Shown here: piece by piece, positions 34,512 to 43,406 of the stretch | How the letters are laid out: every line of letters begins with the position of its first letter | Numbering within the stretch: position 1 is the stretch's first letter | Source: Streptomyces filipinensis | Lineage (GTDB): Bacteria; Actinomycetota; Actinomycetes; Streptomycetales; Streptomycetaceae | Reading direction: 5' to 3' | DNA length: 64,000 nt | Assembly: GCF_014649495.1 (NCBI RefSeq) | Contig: NZ_BMTD01000003.1 | Coordinates: 372,001 to 436,000 of the forward strand | The notes under the pieces: model-generated | Told to the model about the DNA's origin: nothing | Database searches by the model: none | The model's input: only the letters and a program-made list of their open reading frames with translations | Position numbers and translations under genes: made by a program

Positions 34512-35336
34512 GTGGTCATCCCGGTCCATGACGTGAACCCGCTGCGCCGTACCCCCTGGGTGACGTACGCGCTGATCGCCGTGAACGTCCTCGTGTTCGT
34601 CACCATGCCCGGCATGGCCGGTCCCGCGGCGGGCGGCGGCGACCTGGCGCGGTTGTGCCATCTGCAGGCCTTCATGGACCGGTACGCGGCGGTCCCCAGG
34701 GAACTGATCCACCATCAGCTGCCCGGGCTGGTGCCGACGGGGGACATCGGCGTGGGCCCGCACGGCCCGGGCTGCGTCGTGGCCCCGCCGTCCTACGACA
34801 AGTCGCCGCCGCTGTCGGTCTTCACGGCGATGTTCCTGCACGGCAGCTGGCTGCACCTGCTCGGGAACATGCTCTTCCTGCTGATCTTCGGCAACAACGT
34901 CGAGGACCGGATGGGGCACATCCGCTACTTCCTCTTCTACGTCGTCTGCGGCTACGCCGCCGGCTACGGCTTCGCGCTGTTCAACGCCACCTCGGGGGAC
35001 CCGCTGATCGGCGCCTCGGGCGCGATCGCCGGGGTCCTCGGCGCCTACCTCGTGCTGTGGCCGGGCGCGCGGGTCTGGGTCCTCGTCCCGTTCCTGGTCT
35101 TCCTGCCGCTCAGGCTGCCCGCCTGGCTGGTGCTGGGCTTCTGGTTCGCGCTGCAGGCGGTGTACTCCTCGGGGCACGGTGTGTCCGGGCCCGGCACGGT
35201 GGCGTACGCGGCGCACGTGGTCGGCTTCCTGGCCGGCATGCTGCTCGCCTGGCCGCTCAAGCCCGGCACGCCGCCCCCGCCGGAGCCGCGCGGCCTGCTG
35301 TTCGGCAGACGGGCACGGCCCCGCTACACGTGGTGA
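34512..35336 (+). CDS. rhomboid family intramembrane serine protease
   Basis: 274 residues with six to seven membrane segments. Catalytic Ser169 in GASGAIAG and His235 in YAAHVVGF form the dyad, and Asn119 in HLLGNM is the oxyanion residue of rhomboids. A soluble insertion (about 35-100) lies between helices 1 and 2. Rhomboids cut transmembrane substrates. GTG 34512 is used; GTG 34533 is a possible later start. It ends 1 bp before the stop of the convergent hemE gene, leaving no room for a separate terminator. Confidence 0.9.
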   Translation: MVIPVHDVNPLRRTPWVTYALIAVNVLVFVTMPGMAGPAAGGGDLARLCHLQAFMDRYAAVPRELIHHQLPGLVPTGDIGVGPHGPGCVVAPPSYDKSPPLSVFTAMFLHGSWLHLLGNMLFLLIFGNNVEDRMGHIRYFLFYVVCGYAAGYGFALFNATSGDPLIGASGAIAGVLGAYLVLWPGARVWVLVPFLVFLPLRLPAWLVLGFWFALQAVYSSGHGVSGPGTVAYAAHVVGFLAGMLLAWPLKPGTPPPPEPRGLLFGRRARPRYTW

Positions 35337-35337
35337 C

Positions 35338-36396
35338 TCAGCGCGCCGTCTGCGCGTGGACGTACTCCACGAGGCGGGTGAGCGCGTCCGGGTCGGTGTT
35401 CGGCGGAACCCCGTGGCCGAGGTTGAAGACGTGGCCCTCCAGGCCGGCGGCCGCGTCCAGCACCTCGCGGGCCCGGACCTCGACGGTGTCCTTGTCGGTG
35501 AACAGGACCGTGGGGTCGAGGTTGCCTTGCAGCGCCTTGCCGGGGCCGACACGGCGGTGCGCCTTGTCCAGCGGGACCCGCCAGTCGACACCCACCACGT
35601 CCGCGCCGGCCTCGCCCATGAGCTTCAGCAGCTCACCGGTGCCGACGCCGAAGTGGATGCGCGGGACGCCGTAGCCGGCCACGGCGTCGAAGACCTTCGA
35701 GGAGAAGGGCATGACCGAGCGCCGGTAGTCCGCCGGGGCGAGCGCGCCGACCCAGGAGTCGAACAGCTGGACCGCGCTCGCACCGGCCTCGATCTGCACC
35801 TTCAGGAAGGCGGCCGTGATGTCGGCCAGGCGGTCCAGCAGGTCGGCCCACAACTCGGGGTCGCCGTACATCATCGCCTTGGCGTTCTCGAACGTGCGCG
35901 AGGGGCCGCCCTCGACCAGGTAGCTCGCGAGGGTGAAAGGCGCGCCCGCGAAACCGATCAGCGGGGTGGGGCCCAGCTCCCGGGTGAGCAGGCCGATCGC
36001 CTCGGTGACGTAGGGGACGTCCTCGGGTGTCAGGTCGCGCAGCCGGGCCAGGTCGGCGCGGGTGCGGATGGGCTGGTCGACGACCGGGCCGACACCGGGC
36101 TTGATGTCGAGGCCGATGCCGATGGCCTTCAGCGGGACGACGATGTCGCTGAAGTAGATCGCCGCGTCCACGTTGTGCCGGCGCACCGGCTGCAGGGTGA
36201 TCTCGGTGACCAGCTCGGGACGCATGCACGATTCGAGCATGGGGATGCCCTCGCGCACCTTGCGGTACTCGGGCAGGGAGCGGCCGGCCTGACGCATGAA
36301 CCACACCGGGGTGTGCGGCACGGGCTCGCGCCTGCACGCCCTGAGGAAGGCGCTGTCGTACGTCGCTGTCGGCTGCATGCTGTCGTTGGCGGTCAC
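35338..36396 (-). CDS. hemE: uroporphyrinogen decarboxylase
   Basis: 352 residues from a [21 protein letters not shown] at the N-terminus and [19 protein letters not shown] are the two signature motifs, and [13 protein letters not shown] carries the catalytic Asp. It decarboxylates uroporphyrinogen III to coproporphyrinogen III, the step before CgoX, which is encoded 3 kb away on the same strand. The gene is divergent from the DUF3000 gene. Confidence 0.95.
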   Translation of the reverse strand: MTANDSMQPTATYDSAFLRACRREPVPHTPVWFMRQAGRSLPEYRKVREGIPMLESCMRPELVTEITLQPVRRHNVDAAIYFSDIVVPLKAIGIGLDIKPGVGPVVDQPIRTRADLARLRDLTPEDVPYVTEAIGLLTRELGPTPLIGFAGAPFTLASYLVEGGPSRTFENAKAMMYGDPELWADLLDRLADITAAFLKVQIEAGASAVQLFDSWVGALAPADYRRSVMPFSSKVFDAVAGYGVPRIHFGVGTGELLKLMGEAGADVVGVDWRVPLDKAHRRVGPGKALQGNLDPTVLFTDKDTVEVRAREVLDAAAGLEGHVFNLGHGVPPNTDPDALTRLVEYVHAQTAR

Positions 36397-36482
36397 GGGG
36401 CAAGTCTCGCATGACGGCGGCAGGCGACGGCGCGGGGTGTCTTGCCCTGCACAAGGCCCCGCTTCCCCTTACTCTTCCCCGC

Positions 36483-37160
36483 ATGGCTGCGGCTCACGGA
36501 CGAATGTCGGACAGCGCCGACGGAATGGACGACGTGAAGGACACCGAGGAGGCGGACCGACGCTCGAGTACCGCGGGTCCGCCGGCTTTCCGGGCCGCGG
36601 TCGACGCCCTGCGCAGCAGCCGGCTGCGGCCGCAGGTCGAGGTGGAGCCCACGCCCGCCCCGCAACGGCTCGCCCCGTACGCGTACGCGCTGGAGGCCGT
36701 GGTGGCCGACGGCGAGCAGGAGCTGGCCGACGGCCGGCTGGTGCTGCTGCACGACCCGGCGGGCCACGACGCCTGGCGCGGAACGTTCCGGCTGGTGACG
36801 CTGGTGCGCGCGGAGCTGGAGCCGGAGATGGCGGCTGATCCGCTGCTGCCCGAGGTGTGCTGGTCGTGGCTGACCGGGGCGCTGCAGGCGCGCGGGCTGG
36901 GCTACGGCGAGCCGAGCGGGACGATCACGCGCGCGAGTTCGCACTACTTCGGCGGTCTGGCCGAGCGGCCGTCGGCCTCGCAGATCGAGATCAGGGCGTC
37001 CTGGACGCCCCGCGAGGGGCTGGGCGGGGTGCCGGACACGGCCTCCCACCTGACGTCCTGGTGCGACCTGCTGGCCCAGGTCGCGGGCCTGCCGCCGGCC
37101 GGGCCGGGCGACGCCTCGGTGGTGACGCTGCCGCAGCGCAGGGGCCCGCAGCCGCGGTGA
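36483..37160 (+). CDS. DUF3000 family protein
   Basis: 225 residues from ATG 36483. The body (FRAAVDALRSSRLRPQVEVE to LLAQVAGLPPAGPGDASVV) matches the actinobacterial DUF3000 family. The function is not known; it persistently neighbours hemE and the RNase D-like gene in streptomycetes. TACTCT (36470-36475) lies seven bases before the ATG and there is no ribosome site, so translation is probably leaderless. Starts further upstream would read through the hemE promoter region. Confidence 0.8.
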   Translation: MAAAHGRMSDSADGMDDVKDTEEADRRSSTAGPPAFRAAVDALRSSRLRPQVEVEPTPAPQRLAPYAYALEAVVADGEQELADGRLVLLHDPAGHDAWRGTFRLVTLVRAELEPEMAADPLLPEVCWSWLTGALQARGLGYGEPSGTITRASSHYFGGLAERPSASQIEIRASWTPREGLGGVPDTASHLTSWCDLLAQVAGLPPAGPGDASVVTLPQRRGPQPR

Positions 37161-37347
37161 TGTGACGGTGAGCCGACCGGCGGTTGTCGGCGGCGTCATC
37201 CGCATGGGCGCCTTATTGACCATCCCTTTGTCGATACGGCCACTTTCCGACCCGGAATCGCACCCGCTCGGGCCGACTCGATCTTCGGATGATCGATCGC
37301 GTGTCCGAATTGCGCAGATTGTTACTCACTAGATCGTGATCATTCTC

Positions 37348-37375
37348 TAAAGGCGGACGAGTTTGCTGCCGAAGA
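37348..37375 (+). promoter_or_regulatory. putative sigma-WhiG promoter of whiI
   Basis: TAAA (37348-37351) and GCCGAAGA (37368-37375) are 16 bases apart, close to the FliA/WhiG consensus TAAA-N15-GCCGATAA. The site lies about 80 bp upstream of the start at 37455. In S. coelicolor whiI transcription is known to depend on sigma-WhiG, which supports the reading. Confidence 0.6.
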
Positions 37376-37454
37376 CGACTGTGACCTTGAAAGCACGGTT
37401 CGTCCCGGCTTCCTCCCCACAAGCCGGCCCCGTCCCCCCCACCCAGGAGGCCTG

Positions 37455-38111
37455 GTGTCCGTTCTCCTCGAGCAGCCCGCAAGCCTGGTCGCCTACCGCC
37501 CGAACAAGCCGACCGCCATGGTGGTCGTGGCCGACCCGCGCGTCCGCTCCACCGTCACCCGCCATCTGTGGGCTCTCGGCGTGCGCGATGTCATCGAGGC
37601 CTCGTCCGTCGCGGAGGCCCGTCCCCGCATCGGCAACCCGCGCGACATCTGCGTCGCCGACGTCCACCTGCCCGACGGCTCCGGCCTGACCCTGCTCTCC
37701 GAGACCCGCGCCGCGGGCTGGCCCAACGGGCTGGCGCTGTCCGCCGCCGACGACATCGGCGCCGTGCGCAACGCCCTGGCCGGCGGGGTCAAGGGGTACG
37801 TCGTCACCGGCACCCGTACCAACATCGGCCTGCCCGCCCGGCCCGGCGCCGCTCCCCTCGGCGCCGCCCGGATGCACCGCCGCCCCCCGGGTGCCCCGAG
37901 CCACCCGGGCGGCTACCGCGAGCTGTCCGGACGTGAGGTCGAGGTGCTGCGGCTGGTCGCGGAGGGCCAGTCCAACAAGGCGATCGGCGTCTCGATGGGC
38001 CTGTCCGCCCTGACCGTCAAGAGCCACCTCGCCCGCATCGCGCGCAAGCTGGGCACGGGCGACCGGGCCGGCATGGTGGCCGTGGCCCTGCGCACCGGGA
38101 TCATCCACTGA
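37455..38111 (+). CDS. whiI: WhiI, atypical response regulator of sporulation
   Basis: 218 residues from a GTG with AGGAGG five bases upstream. A receiver domain (about 20-125) has Asp69 in VADVHLPDGSG, Ser96 and Lys113, but only one acidic residue (Asp27 in VVVADPRV) at the metal site where active receivers have two. A LuxR-type HTH follows (LSGREVEVLRLVAEGQSNKA, 155-218). The sequence matches my memory of S. coelicolor WhiI (SCO6029), which pairs with BldM to switch on late sporulation genes. No sensor kinase gene is adjacent. The 294 bp ahead are AT-rich and contain the probable WhiG promoter. Confidence 0.92.
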   Translation: MSVLLEQPASLVAYRPNKPTAMVVVADPRVRSTVTRHLWALGVRDVIEASSVAEARPRIGNPRDICVADVHLPDGSGLTLLSETRAAGWPNGLALSAADDIGAVRNALAGGVKGYVVTGTRTNIGLPARPGAAPLGAARMHRRPPGAPSHPGGYRELSGREVEVLRLVAEGQSNKAIGVSMGLSALTVKSHLARIARKLGTGDRAGMVAVALRTGIIH

Positions 38112-38246
38112 GCCGCCCGCGGCAACCCCGGGGTTCACTCACGTGAACCGCGCCTTTCACCGACCTGACTGGTTTACGACCCTCCCGTGCCCGTCGACGG
38201 AACGTTCCGGCGACGGGCGACGTCCACGCACGGATACCCTTGACAG

Positions 38247-39536
38247 GTGACCGACGCCCAAGACACCGCAGCAGACGGCTCCCTGCGCACCACCGGGGGT
38301 ACCCCTCCGGACGACGCCGGATCTTCTGTGACGGGGGCGCCGACACCGCTGCTCGAACCCCGTGAGGGCATCCCGCCCGTCGTCACCGACGCGGCCGCGC
38401 TCGCGGAGGTGGTCGCCGCCTTCGCCGCGGGCTCCGGCCCGGTCGCCGTCGACGCCGAGCGCGCCTCCGGCTACCGCTACGGCCAGCGCGCCTATCTGGT
38501 GCAGCTGCGCCGCGAGGGCGCCGGGAGCGCGTTGATCGACCCCGTGGCCTGCCCCGACCTGTCCGGGCTCGGCGAGGCCCTGTCCGGCGTCGAGTGGGTG
38601 CTGCACGCGGCCACCCAGGACCTGCCCTGCCTGCGCGAGATAGGCATGCTCCCGACCCGTCTCTTCGACACCGAGCTGGCCGGCCGGCTCGCCGGGTTCC
38701 CCCGGGTCGGCCTCGGCGCGATGGTCGAGGGCGTCCTCGGCTTCGTCCTCGAGAAGGGCCACTCCGCCGTCGACTGGTCGACCCGGCCGCTGCCCGAGCC
38801 CTGGCTCAGGTACGCCGCGCTCGACGTGGAACTCCTCATCGACCTGCGCGACGCCCTGGAGAAGGAGCTGGACCGGCAGGGCAAGCTGGAGTGGGCCCTG
38901 CAGGAGTTCGACGCGATCGCGGCCGCGCCGCCGGCCGAGCCGAGGAAGGATCCCTGGCGGCGCACGTCCGGGATGCACAAGGTGCGCAGGCGCCGGCAGC
39001 TCGGCGTCGTACGGGAGCTGTGGGAGACGCGGGACCGGATCGCCCAGCGGCGGGACGTGTCACCCGGCAAGGTGCTGAGCGACGCGGCCATCGTGGAGGC
39101 CGCGCTCGCCCTGCCCGGCAGTGTGCACGCGCTGGCCGCGCTGAACGGGTTCGGGCACCGGATGGGGCGGCGGCAGCTGGAGCAGTGGCAGGCGGCGGTG
39201 GACCGGGCCCGGTCCCTGCCGGACACCGCGCTGCCCCAGCCGGGTCAGCCCGTGACCGGGCCCCCGCCGCCGCGCGCCTGGGCCGACAAGGACCCCGCCG
39301 CCGCGGCGCGCCTGGCCGCGGCCCGGGCAGGGGTGACGGCTCTCGCCGAGCGGCTCAACATGCCCCAGGAGAACCTGATCTCCCCCGACACGGTTCGGCG
39401 GATCTGCTGGGAGCCGCCGAGGAGCGTGGACACCGGGTCGGTGGAGGACGCACTGGCGGGGTACGGCGCGCGGGCGTGGCAGGTGGAGCTGGTGACGCCG
39501 GTACTGGTGTCGGCGCTGTCGGCCAAGGGGGCCTGA
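38247..39536 (+). CDS. rnd: RNase D-like 3'-5' exonuclease with HRDC domains
   Basis: 429 residues from a GTG. DEDD nuclease motifs: VAVDAERASGYRY (Exo I), LHAATQDLPCL (Exo II) and RYAALDVELLIDL (Exo III with Tyr and Asp). A first HRDC domain follows (RRRRQLGVVRELWETRDRIA), and the last ~80 residues form a second helical module. The enzyme trims 3' ends of tRNA and other stable RNA. TACCCT lies about eight bases before the GTG and no ribosome site is seen. Confidence 0.88.
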   Translation: MTDAQDTAADGSLRTTGGTPPDDAGSSVTGAPTPLLEPREGIPPVVTDAAALAEVVAAFAAGSGPVAVDAERASGYRYGQRAYLVQLRREGAGSALIDPVACPDLSGLGEALSGVEWVLHAATQDLPCLREIGMLPTRLFDTELAGRLAGFPRVGLGAMVEGVLGFVLEKGHSAVDWSTRPLPEPWLRYAALDVELLIDLRDALEKELDRQGKLEWALQEFDAIAAAPPAEPRKDPWRRTSGMHKVRRRRQLGVVRELWETRDRIAQRRDVSPGKVLSDAAIVEAALALPGSVHALAALNGFGHRMGRRQLEQWQAAVDRARSLPDTALPQPGQPVTGPPPPRAWADKDPAAAARLAAARAGVTALAERLNMPQENLISPDTVRRICWEPPRSVDTGSVEDALAGYGARAWQVELVTPVLVSALSAKGA

Positions 39537-39826
39537 GCGCGTCACCCGGTCGCCGCCGCCCGCGGGCGCCAGACGGGCCGCGGAAGCGGAACAGGGACGT
39601 CGAGATCACGCCAAGATCCTGGCGGCGGGGCCCCGTGGGGGCGGGCGGCCCGGTTCCGGCCGACGGCTGCGCGGACGGGGCCGCGCGTGCCGCGGGCCGT
39701 GTCGGCGATGAGTCACGACCTGGTCGGGTCGAGCACGCGGTTTCCCCGCTCCCCTTCGATGCGCTTCGGTCACCCGGCGTGCGGATGTGACGTTCGCCGC
39801 TCCAGCCGAGAGGACTGGGCAGTCAC

Positions 39827-39844
39827 GTTACTCGTAAGTAGCAT
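39827..39844 (+). promoter_or_regulatory. TTACTCGTAAGTAG operator overlapping a -10 hexamer
   Basis: GTTACTCGTAAGTAGC (39827-39842) is an imperfect dyad with TACT-N4-AGTA half-sites, the layout of TetR-family operators of fatty-acid genes in actinobacteria. The possible -10 element TAGCAT (39839-39844) overlaps its right half, so a bound repressor would block the polymerase. Confidence 0.5.
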
Positions 39845-39849
39845 GGGCC

Positions 39850-39865
39850 CTGAGCGCGCGCTCAG
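39850..39865. promoter_or_regulatory. 16-bp perfect palindrome before fadA
   Basis: CTGAGCGC followed immediately by its complement, six bases downstream of the -10-like hexamer. It covers the probable transcription start or early leader and could be a second operator or an mRNA hairpin. Confidence 0.45.
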
Positions 39866-39907
39866 CGCAGCGCAGCAGTGCCATCCCGCATCTGGAGGAG
39901 AGCCATC

Positions 39908-41125
39908 GTGCCTCGTACCGTCAGGGACGTCGTCTTCGTTGACGGCGTCCGCACCCCGTTCGGCAAGGCGGGCCCGAAGGGCATCTACCACGAGACCCGC
40001 GCCGACGACCTCGTCGTGAAGGCGATCCGGGAGCTGCTGCGCCGCAACCCCGGTCTGGACCCCAAGAAGATCGACGAGGTCGCCATCGCCGCGACCACCC
40101 AGATCGGTGACCAGGGTCTGACGCTCGGCCGTACGGCCGGCATCCTCGCGGGCCTGCCGCAGTCCGTCCCCGGCTACTCGATCGACCGCATGTGCGCCGG
40201 CGCCCTGACCGCCGTGACGGCCACGGCCGGCTCGATCGCCTTCGGTGCCTACGACGCCGTCATCGCCGGTGGTGTCGAGCACATGGGCCGCCACCCGATG
40301 GGCGAGGGCGTGGACCCGAACCCGCGCTTCGTCAGCGAGAAGCTGGTCGACGAGTCCGCCCTGTTCATGGGCATGACCGCGGAGAACCTGCACGACCGCT
40401 ACCCGCACATCACCAAGCAGCGCGCCGACGAGTACGCGGTGCGCTCGCAGGAGAAGGCCGCCAAGGCGTACGCCAACGGCAAGATCCAGCAGGACCTGGT
40501 GCCGATCTCGGTGCGCCGGACGAACCCGGAGGGTGGTGAGACCGGCTGGGGTCTCGTCACCGCCGACGAGCCGATGCGCCCGGGTACGACCCTGGAGAAC
40601 CTGGCCGGCCTCAAGACCCCGTTCCGCGTCCACGGACGGGTCACCGCCGGTAACGCGGCCGGTCTGAACGACGGCGCCACCGCGTCGATCATCGCGAGCG
40701 AGGACTTCGCCCGCGAGAACGGGCTGCCGGTCAAGATGCGTCTCGTCTCGTACGCCTTCGCGGGCGTCGAGCCGGAGGTCATGGGCTACGGCCCGATCCC
40801 GGCGACGGAGAAGGCCCTCGCCAAGGCGGGCCTGTCCATCTCCGACATCGGTCTGTTCGAGATCAACGAGGCCTTCGCCGTCCAGGTCCTGGCCCTCCTC
40901 GACCATTACGGCATCGCGGACGACGACGAGCGCGTCAACCAGTACGGCGGCGCCATCGCCTTCGGTCACCCGCTGGCCTCCTCCGGCGTGCGTCTGATGA
41001 CGCAGCTGGCCCGCCAGTTCGAGGAGCAGCCGGACGTCCGCTACGGCCTGACCACCATGTGCGTCGGCTTCGGCATGGGCGCGACGGTCATCTGGGAGAA
41101 CCCGCACTTCGAGGGGGACAAGTGA
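39908..41125 (+). CDS. fadA: acetyl-CoA acyltransferase (thiolase)
   Basis: 405 residues from the GTG with GGAGGAGA upstream. Nucleophile Cys96 in DRMCAGAL, His354 in AFGHPLASSG and Cys385 in TTMCVGFGMG complete the thiolase triad. It cleaves 3-ketoacyl-CoA at the end of each beta-oxidation round. Its stop overlaps the GTG of the multifunctional protein gene (GTGA), so subunits of the trifunctional complex are made in a fixed ratio. Confidence 0.93.
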   Translation: MPRTVRDVVFVDGVRTPFGKAGPKGIYHETRADDLVVKAIRELLRRNPGLDPKKIDEVAIAATTQIGDQGLTLGRTAGILAGLPQSVPGYSIDRMCAGALTAVTATAGSIAFGAYDAVIAGGVEHMGRHPMGEGVDPNPRFVSEKLVDESALFMGMTAENLHDRYPHITKQRADEYAVRSQEKAAKAYANGKIQQDLVPISVRRTNPEGGETGWGLVTADEPMRPGTTLENLAGLKTPFRVHGRVTAGNAAGLNDGATASIIASEDFARENGLPVKMRLVSYAFAGVEPEVMGYGPIPATEKALAKAGLSISDIGLFEINEAFAVQVLALLDHYGIADDDERVNQYGGAIAFGHPLASSGVRLMTQLARQFEEQPDVRYGLTTMCVGFGMGATVIWENPHFEGDK

Positions 41126-43251
41126 GCACCACCACCGAGCTTCTGAAGCAGGCTTCGGAGCTGTTCCCGGACGAGGTCGTCACCAGTGCGCACGTCCGCC
41201 ACTTCGACCTGCCGTTCGGCGCTGGCCGTTTCGCGCTGATCACGCTGGACAACGGCTTCGACCACACCAAGCCGACCACCTTCGGCCCCGGCTCGCTGGC
41301 GAACCTGAACGCCGCGATCGACCAGGTCGAGAAGGAGGCGGCGGACGGCGGGATCGTCGGCGTCGGCATCACCGGCAAGCCGTTCATCTTCGCGGTCGGC
41401 GCCGACCTCAAGGGCGTGGAGATCCTCAAGGAGCACGAGCACGCGCTCGCCATCGGCAAGGGCGGCCACGAGGTCTTCAAGCGCCTGTCGCAGCTGGCCG
41501 TTCCCACGTTCGCCTACTACAACGGCGCGGCGATGGGCGGCGGCGTCGAGGTCGGCCTGCACTGCAGCTACCGGACCGTCTCCAAGGCGATCCCGGCGTT
41601 CTCGCTGCCCGAGGTCTTCCTCGGTCTGGTCCCCGGCTGGGGCGGCTGCACCCTGCTGCCGAACCTGATCGGCGCCGACAAGGCCGTCTCGGTCATCATC
41701 GAGAACTCCCTGAACCAGAACAAGCAGCTCAAGGGCAAGCAGGTCTTCGAGCTCGGCATCGCCGACGCGATCTTCGAGGGCGCGGACTTCCTGGAGCAGT
41801 CGCTGATCTGGACCGCTCAGGTCCTCGAGGGCGACGTCGAGGTCGAGCGCCCGGTGATCGACCGCGGCGAGGGCTGGGACCAGGCCGTCGCCAAGGGCCG
41901 CTTCATCGCGGACTCCAAGGTGCACGGCGCGGCTCCGGCCGCCTACCGCGCCCTGGACATCATCGCGGCCGCCAAGAACGGCGACCTGCAGCAGGGCTAC
42001 GACGCCGAGGACCGGGCCCTCGCCGACCTGATCATGGGTGGCGAACTGCGCGCCGGCATCTACGCGTTCAACCTCGTCCAGAAGCGCGGCAAGCGTCCCG
42101 CCGGCGCCCCGGACAAGAACCTGGCGCGTCCGGTCACCAAGGTCGGTGTCGTCGGCGCCGGTCTGATGGCCAGCCAGCTCGCGCTGCTCTTCCTGCGCCG
42201 TCTGGAGGTGCCGGTCGTGCTGACCGACATCGACCAGGAGCGCGTCGACAAGGGTGTGGGCTACGTCCACGCCGAGATCGACAAGCTGCTCGCCAAGGGC
42301 CGGATCAACCAGGACAAGGCCAACCGCCTCAAGGCCCTGGTCACCGGTGTGCTGGACAAGGCCGAGGGCTTCTCCGACGCGGACTTCGTCATCGAGGCCG
42401 TGTTCGAGGAGATCGGCGTCAAGCAGCAGGTGTTCGCGGAGGTCGAGGCGGTCGCCCCGGCGCACGCGATCCTCGCCACCAACACCTCCTCGCTGTCCGT
42501 GTCGGAGATGGCGTCGAAGCTGAAGCACCCCGAGCGGGTCGTCGGCTTCCACTTCTTCAACCCGGTCGCGATCCTGCCGCTGCTGGAGATCGTCCGCGGC
42601 GAGAAGACCGACGACGCCTCGCTGGCCACGGCGTTCGCCGTCGCCAAGAAGCTGAAGAAGACCGCGGTCCTCACCAAGGACGCCCCGGCGTTCGTCGTGA
42701 ACCGCATCCTGACCCGCTTCATGGGCGAGATCCAGAACGTCATCGACGAGGGCACCCCGGTCGAGGTCGCCGAGAAGGCGATCGAGCCGCTCGGTCTGCC
42801 GATGTCCCCGCTGGTGCTGCTGGAGCTGGTCGGCCCGGCGATCGGCCTGCACGTCTCCGAGACGCTGCACGGCGCGTTCCCGGAGCGGTTCAAGGTCTCC
42901 CCGAACCTCAAGGCCGTCGTCGAGGCGGGCAAGCGCGGCTTCTACGTCTACGACAGCGGCAAGCCGGAGCTGGACCCGGAGGTCGCCGCGCTGCTCAAGC
43001 AGGGCGATGTCGTCCTGACCGAGGAGCAGGTGCGGGCCCGTGTGCTCGACGCGGTGGCGCAGGAGATCGGGCTCATGCTCGACGAGGGCGTCGTCGCCGA
43101 GGCCCAGGACATCGACCTCTGCCTGATCACCGGTGCCGGCTGGCCCTTCCACCTGGGCGGCATCACGCCGTACCTGGACCGCGAGGGCGTCTCGGAGCGG
43201 GTGAACGGCAAGAAGTTCCTGGCCCCGGGCGTGGCGAGCGTGCCGGCGTAA
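41122..43251 (+). CDS. fadB: fatty acid oxidation multifunctional protein (enoyl-CoA hydratase/3-hydroxyacyl-CoA dehydrogenase)
   Basis: 709 residues from a GTG coupled to fadA. Residues ~20-300 are a crotonase domain (NGAAMGGGVEVGLHCSYR oxyanion loop near 134; SLPEVFLGLVPGWGG). About 338-530 form the NAD-binding dehydrogenase with VGVVGAGLMASQLALLF (GxGxxG at 345-350) and VVGFHFFNPV with the catalytic His. About 530-700 are the two C-terminal helical dehydrogenase modules. It carries out steps two and three of beta-oxidation. Confidence 0.93.
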   Translation: MSTTTELLKQASELFPDEVVTSAHVRHFDLPFGAGRFALITLDNGFDHTKPTTFGPGSLANLNAAIDQVEKEAADGGIVGVGITGKPFIFAVGADLKGVEILKEHEHALAIGKGGHEVFKRLSQLAVPTFAYYNGAAMGGGVEVGLHCSYRTVSKAIPAFSLPEVFLGLVPGWGGCTLLPNLIGADKAVSVIIENSLNQNKQLKGKQVFELGIADAIFEGADFLEQSLIWTAQVLEGDVEVERPVIDRGEGWDQAVAKGRFIADSKVHGAAPAAYRALDIIAAAKNGDLQQGYDAEDRALADLIMGGELRAGIYAFNLVQKRGKRPAGAPDKNLARPVTKVGVVGAGLMASQLALLFLRRLEVPVVLTDIDQERVDKGVGYVHAEIDKLLAKGRINQDKANRLKALVTGVLDKAEGFSDADFVIEAVFEEIGVKQQVFAEVEAVAPAHAILATNTSSLSVSEMASKLKHPERVVGFHFFNPVAILPLLEIVRGEKTDDASLATAFAVAKKLKKTAVLTKDAPAFVVNRILTRFMGEIQNVIDEGTPVEVAEKAIEPLGLPMSPLVLLELVGPAIGLHVSETLHGAFPERFKVSPNLKAVVEAGKRGFYVYDSGKPELDPEVAALLKQGDVVLTEEQVRARVLDAVAQEIGLMLDEGVVAEAQDIDLCLITGAGWPFHLGGITPYLDREGVSERVNGKKFLAPGVASVPA

Positions 43252-43264
43252 CGCCTCACCGGTG

Positions 43265-43310
43265 AACGCCGGGTGCCCGCACTCCTGTCGGGGTGCGGGC
43301 ACCCGGCGTT
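43265..43310. terminator. strong 18-bp terminator hairpin after fadB
   Basis: AACGCCGGGTGCCCGCAC and its exact complement form an 18-bp stem with a 10-base loop, 13 bp after the fadB stop. It also faces the convergent gene ending at 43407 and can serve both directions. Confidence 0.85.
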
Positions 43311-43406
43311 TCGACCGGTCGGCGCCCGCCGCTGCTCCGGCCGGGGCTCTCGTACGCCCGCTGTTCCGCCAGGCCGCCGTACACCTCGGCGGTCGGCGCC
43401 GGCGGT

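Larger units (their letters stand above)
39537..39907. other. 371-bp gap between rnd and fadA holding the fad control region
   Basis: No gene is supported. The first ~280 bp are GC-rich without clear structure, apart from an Arg/Gly-rich non-coding frame. The last 80 bp contain two dyads and a -10-like hexamer described separately, followed by GGAGGAGA ahead of fadA. Confidence 0.6.

Noticed and set aside
38112..38246. Search for a regulatory RNA between whiI and rnd
   Set aside because: The 135 bp contain no convincing hairpin or riboswitch core; only a possible -10 element before rnd.
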